This document shows, piece after piece, positions 61,760 to 64,000 of a stretch of DNA of 64,000 nucleotides; within the stretch, counting starts at the first letter, position 1, and each line of letters opens with the position of its first letter. The notes under the pieces were generated by a model, which saw only the letters and a list, made by a program, of their open reading frames with translations, ran no database searches and was not told the DNA's origin. The translations under genes were made by a program, and so were the position numbers. The stretch lies in assembly GCF_014198605.1 (NCBI RefSeq), contig NZ_JACIHU010000009.1; one strand, 5' to 3'. The DNA is from Rhizobium etli_C. Lineage in GTDB: Bacteria; Pseudomonadota; Alphaproteobacteria; Rhizobiales; Rhizobiaceae.

Positions 61760-63604
61760 GTGCTTCATCTGCAGACATTTGGCGATCTGCGGTTGACCGA
61801 GACGAATGGCGAGCTGGTTCGCTATCCGATCAAAGGTCTGTTGATGATGGCCCATATCTATGCCGGGGCGAGCCCTGAGCTCAGCCGCTATGAACTGGCA
61901 CAGTTTCTATGGAGCGACGTCGAGCCGGAATTGGCGCGGCTCAACCTGCGCAAAATGCTGTCTCGCATCCGCGAGATGGACGGCGGACGCGCCGAAATTG
62001 CCTTCGATTTCACCGCCACGACGGTTCGCCTCAACATGCAGGCGGTTTCCAGCGATCTGGATGTCTTTCGGGCCGGCGGTGCGCCGCTGGATCGGCTGCA
62101 GGCGATCGCGGAATTGGCCCAGCGCGGTTTCATCGGAAATATCAAGCCGGCGACAAAGCCGATAGATGCGTGGATCAGGGCCCAGCGGGACGCCCAGGCG
62201 CTGCAATTGCGTCAGGCATTGCTGGAGGCGCTGCCCGAGGTGCAGAAGCCCGGCGCGGCGCGCATCATTTCGAGCGCCGCCCTGCAAATCCTCGAGCGGG
62301 ATCCGAATGACGAGCAGGTGAGGGCGCTGCTGCACCAGATATCCCGCGGCTCGTCGTTTTCCGAGAGATTGGCAGATGGCGACGGCCATCCAAGGGTGGA
62401 GGTGAAGCGCTCCGAGCCTGGCAGCCAGCCGACCGACATCGAAAGCATATCGGCGGCGCCGCTGATCCTGCCTCGTCTGGTGTTGCTTCCCCCGACAGCC
62501 AAGCATGCCGATGCCGGACTTGCCCTTGCCAACGCCCTGATCGAAGACGTCACCATCGAATTGTGCGCGCTTCGAAACATTTCCATCGTCGCGCCGCATA
62601 CGGCCGGCCAGATCCGCCGTGACTCCGAGAAGGCGGCGGTGGTCGCCAGACACTCGATCGCCTATCTTCTGGACACCCGATTTTCCGAAGAGGGGTTGTT
62701 TGCGCAGCTGATCTACTTTCCAACGGACGAGATCATCTGGGCCAACCGCTTTGCGATGAACCCCGATATATTGCCGCGCCAAAGGCGGGTGATCGCCCAG
62801 CAACTGACCGTGTCGGTGGCGCGTGAGCTGGCTGAGAACGAGGAGGAGCGGTTACGTTTCGAAGCCAATCCTGGGGCCTATCACGCTTATCTCGTCGGCT
62901 CGAGCTTGATGAGCAAGCTGACCTTGCCGCATATCCGCCGGGCGCGGAAGGCGTTCAAGCAGTCGCTGTCGCATAAGGCGGATTTCTCCGCCTCATTTAC
63001 CGGACTGGCAAGAACCTTCACCAGTGAATGGCTCGTGACGGCGCAGGGAAACAACGAGCTGCTGCATCTGGCAGAGCAGAATGCGCTTCGGGCGATCGAG
63101 CGGGATCCGGCGTCGGCGGCGGGTCATCGCGAGTTTGGCGTCACCAAACTTTATCTCGGCGATGTCGATGCCAGTGTCGCCTCACTTCATCTGGCGGAGG
63201 AGCTCAGCCCGCATTTTGCCGATGTCATCTACAGCCATGCCGACACGCTCGTGCATGCATCCCGCCCCGGCGATGCGCTCGCCAAGATCAGAAAAGCGAT
63301 TGCGCTCAATCCGATCGCGCCTGACGCCTATCTCTGGTGTGCCGCGGGGGCGAGCTTCTTTCTGGAACAGTATGAGGAGGCCATCGCCTATGTCGAGGCG
63401 ATGAAAGACAAAGCGCCGGCCCATCGCATCGCCGCGGCCAGTTGCGCAATGATCGGCGATCGAAAACGGGCCCTCTTCCATCGGCAGCGTGCTGCAAGCA
63501 TCAACCCGGTTTTCGACGTCGAGAAGTGGCTCGCCATCGTTCCGTTCAAGGAGCATTGGCAAAAAGAGCTGTATCGGGAGGGCCTGTTGAAGGCCGGTTT
63601 TTAA
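61760..63604 (+). CDS. SARP-like regulator with TolB-like and TPR domains
   Basis: The 614-residue protein has an N-terminal SARP/BTAD-type winged helix (LQTFGDLRLTETNGELVRYP, LAQFLWSDVEPELARLNLRKMLSRIR), a BTAD-like helical part to about residue 200, then the TolB-like domain (LVLLPPTAKHADAGLALAN, VTIELCALRNISIVAPHTA) and TPR repeats to the end. It starts with GTG 61760, with GAGGATGG overlapping the XRE stop. It most likely activates nearby genes, perhaps the small protein and YcaO genes downstream. It resembles the regulator encoded at 4231 in domain order. Confidence 0.8.
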   Translation: MLHLQTFGDLRLTETNGELVRYPIKGLLMMAHIYAGASPELSRYELAQFLWSDVEPELARLNLRKMLSRIREMDGGRAEIAFDFTATTVRLNMQAVSSDLDVFRAGGAPLDRLQAIAELAQRGFIGNIKPATKPIDAWIRAQRDAQALQLRQALLEALPEVQKPGAARIISSAALQILERDPNDEQVRALLHQISRGSSFSERLADGDGHPRVEVKRSEPGSQPTDIESISAAPLILPRLVLLPPTAKHADAGLALANALIEDVTIELCALRNISIVAPHTAGQIRRDSEKAAVVARHSIAYLLDTRFSEEGLFAQLIYFPTDEIIWANRFAMNPDILPRQRRVIAQQLTVSVARELAENEEERLRFEANPGAYHAYLVGSSLMSKLTLPHIRRARKAFKQSLSHKADFSASFTGLARTFTSEWLVTAQGNNELLHLAEQNALRAIERDPASAAGHREFGVTKLYLGDVDASVASLHLAEELSPHFADVIYSHADTLVHASRPGDALAKIRKAIALNPIAPDAYLWCAAGASFFLEQYEEAIAYVEAMKDKAPAHRIAAASCAMIGDRKRALFHRQRAASINPVFDVEKWLAIVPFKEHWQKELYREGLLKAGF

Positions 63605-63625
63605 CAATAACTTAGGGGCATTTAC

Positions 63626-63838
63626 ATGGCGAAAGTTGTGATTATAGGAATACCGGGCGAGACTGGTCTTTGGCTCGCCGATCTCAACGCGGGCACGGTT
63701 GCGCCGCTCAACCCGACGGGGGATTTGGCGACTGCGAGCAGCCTTCGCAAAGCCGGTGGTACATTCGTGAAGGGCGTCGATTTGGCTGTCGCCGTTTCGT
63801 CGGCGCAGGTCGCTCTTTCCGGTCACGTCGACGGCTGA
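63626..63838 (+). CDS. 70-residue small protein, candidate YcaO substrate
   Basis: The product starts MAKVVIIGIPGETGLWLADL, with AGGGG upstream at a good distance, and ends VALSGHVDG. It has no cysteine and no signal peptide; it is rich in Gly, Ala, Val, Ser and Thr, and lies 21 bases after the SARP-like gene. The following frame encodes a YcaO N-terminus. This placement and size fit a precursor peptide for a YcaO-modified product, but no leader motif is recognised, and a non-precursor role is possible. Confidence 0.65.
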   Translation: MAKVVIIGIPGETGLWLADLNAGTVAPLNPTGDLATASSLRKAGGTFVKGVDLAVAVSSAQVALSGHVDG

Positions 63839-63847
63839 GCCGGCATT

Positions 63848-64000
63848 CTGACGGACCAGTCCATATATTCCGATAGGATCATTTCGCCGTGGGAAACCCT
63901 TTGCCGCGTCGAGCCCTTGTTGGCCAGATTCGGGGTTACCAGGGTGGCGCGACATACCGGGCTCGACGACATCGGGATCCCTGTCTGGTGCGCATATACC
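63848..64000 (+). CDS. YcaO family protein, 5' part only
   Basis: The frame shown encodes TDQSIYSDRIISPWETL, then RVEPLLARFGVTRVARHTG and LDDIGIPVWCAYT before the window ends. The TRVxxxTGLDxIGIPV pattern is the opening of the YcaO domain, an ATP-dependent enzyme that makes azolines, thioamides or amidines in peptides. It starts in the same frame as the 70-residue gene, right after its TGA. No ATG, GTG or TTG lies between that stop and the domain, so CTG at 63848 is taken as a provisional start. The rest lies outside. Confidence 0.75.
   Translation, partial: MTDQSIYSDRIISPWETLCRVEPLLARFGVTRVARHTGLDDIGIPVWCAYT

Noticed and set aside
1..64000. CRISPR arrays, tRNA or rRNA genes, insertion sequences, prophage
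   Set aside because: No regular spacer arrays, cloverleaf-type or rRNA-like sequence, transposase motifs or phage structural genes were recognised.

Overview
The window reads as a chromosomal stretch of a fast-growing rhizobium, most likely of the Rhizobium leguminosarum/etli group. The grounds are a high-GC coding style, RIME-type intergenic palindromes, a PssD/PssE-type glycosyltransferase pair, Rap-like cadherin-type secreted proteins, a PraR-like XRE regulator, and proteins of Rhizobiales-typical families (DUF1236, BTLCP). These assignments come from reading the translated sequence; no database search was run. Layout: positions 1-16 kb hold ordinary accessory functions. These are a truncated globin with a DUF423 protein, a TetR/SMR efflux pair with a clear operator, a ThuA/ThuB-like sugar pair, a winged-helix/TolB-like/TPR regulator, a glycine-zipper protein, and a complete five-gene cecR-ybhGFSR ABC-2 exporter operon with a visible promoter. 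Several small hypothetical genes follow. Positions 14-26 kb carry nucleotide-sugar genes (UDP-glucuronate epimerase, ManC, phosphomannomutase, UDP-glucose dehydrogenase) mixed with ung, an MhqO/MhqD-like pair, a KTSC protein and a PPP-family phosphatase. From 26 to 58 kb is a polysaccharide assembly region. A plus-strand run encodes a Wzy/WaaL-like protein, an outer-membrane export lipoprotein, a Wzc-type co-polymerase/tyrosine kinase and two unknown proteins. Next come a two-repeat Rap-like secreted protein and, divergently, a parallel beta-helix protein ending in the same repeat, then a type I secretion ABC protein and its HlyD partner. After an acyltransferase and an SGNH hydrolase, a 15-gene minus-strand run (about 58.4 to 43.2 kb) supplies a GH10 hydrolase, seven glycosyltransferases plus the PssD/PssE pair, an acetyltransferase, a pyruvyl transferase, a Wzx flippase, a second Wzy and an acyltransferase. 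Together these genes can make, decorate, flip, polymerise, export and remodel a pyruvylated and probably acylated polysaccharide. No initiating phosphoglycosyl transferase was seen, so priming probably depends on a gene elsewhere. The right end (61.3-64 kb) has a PraR-like regulator, a SARP-like/TolB-like/TPR regulator, a 70-residue small protein, and the first roughly 50 codons of a YcaO-family protein cut off by the window edge. The last pair is a candidate ribosomally made, YcaO-modified peptide system and is the least expected item here. No rRNA, tRNA, CRISPR array, insertion sequence or prophage was recognised.
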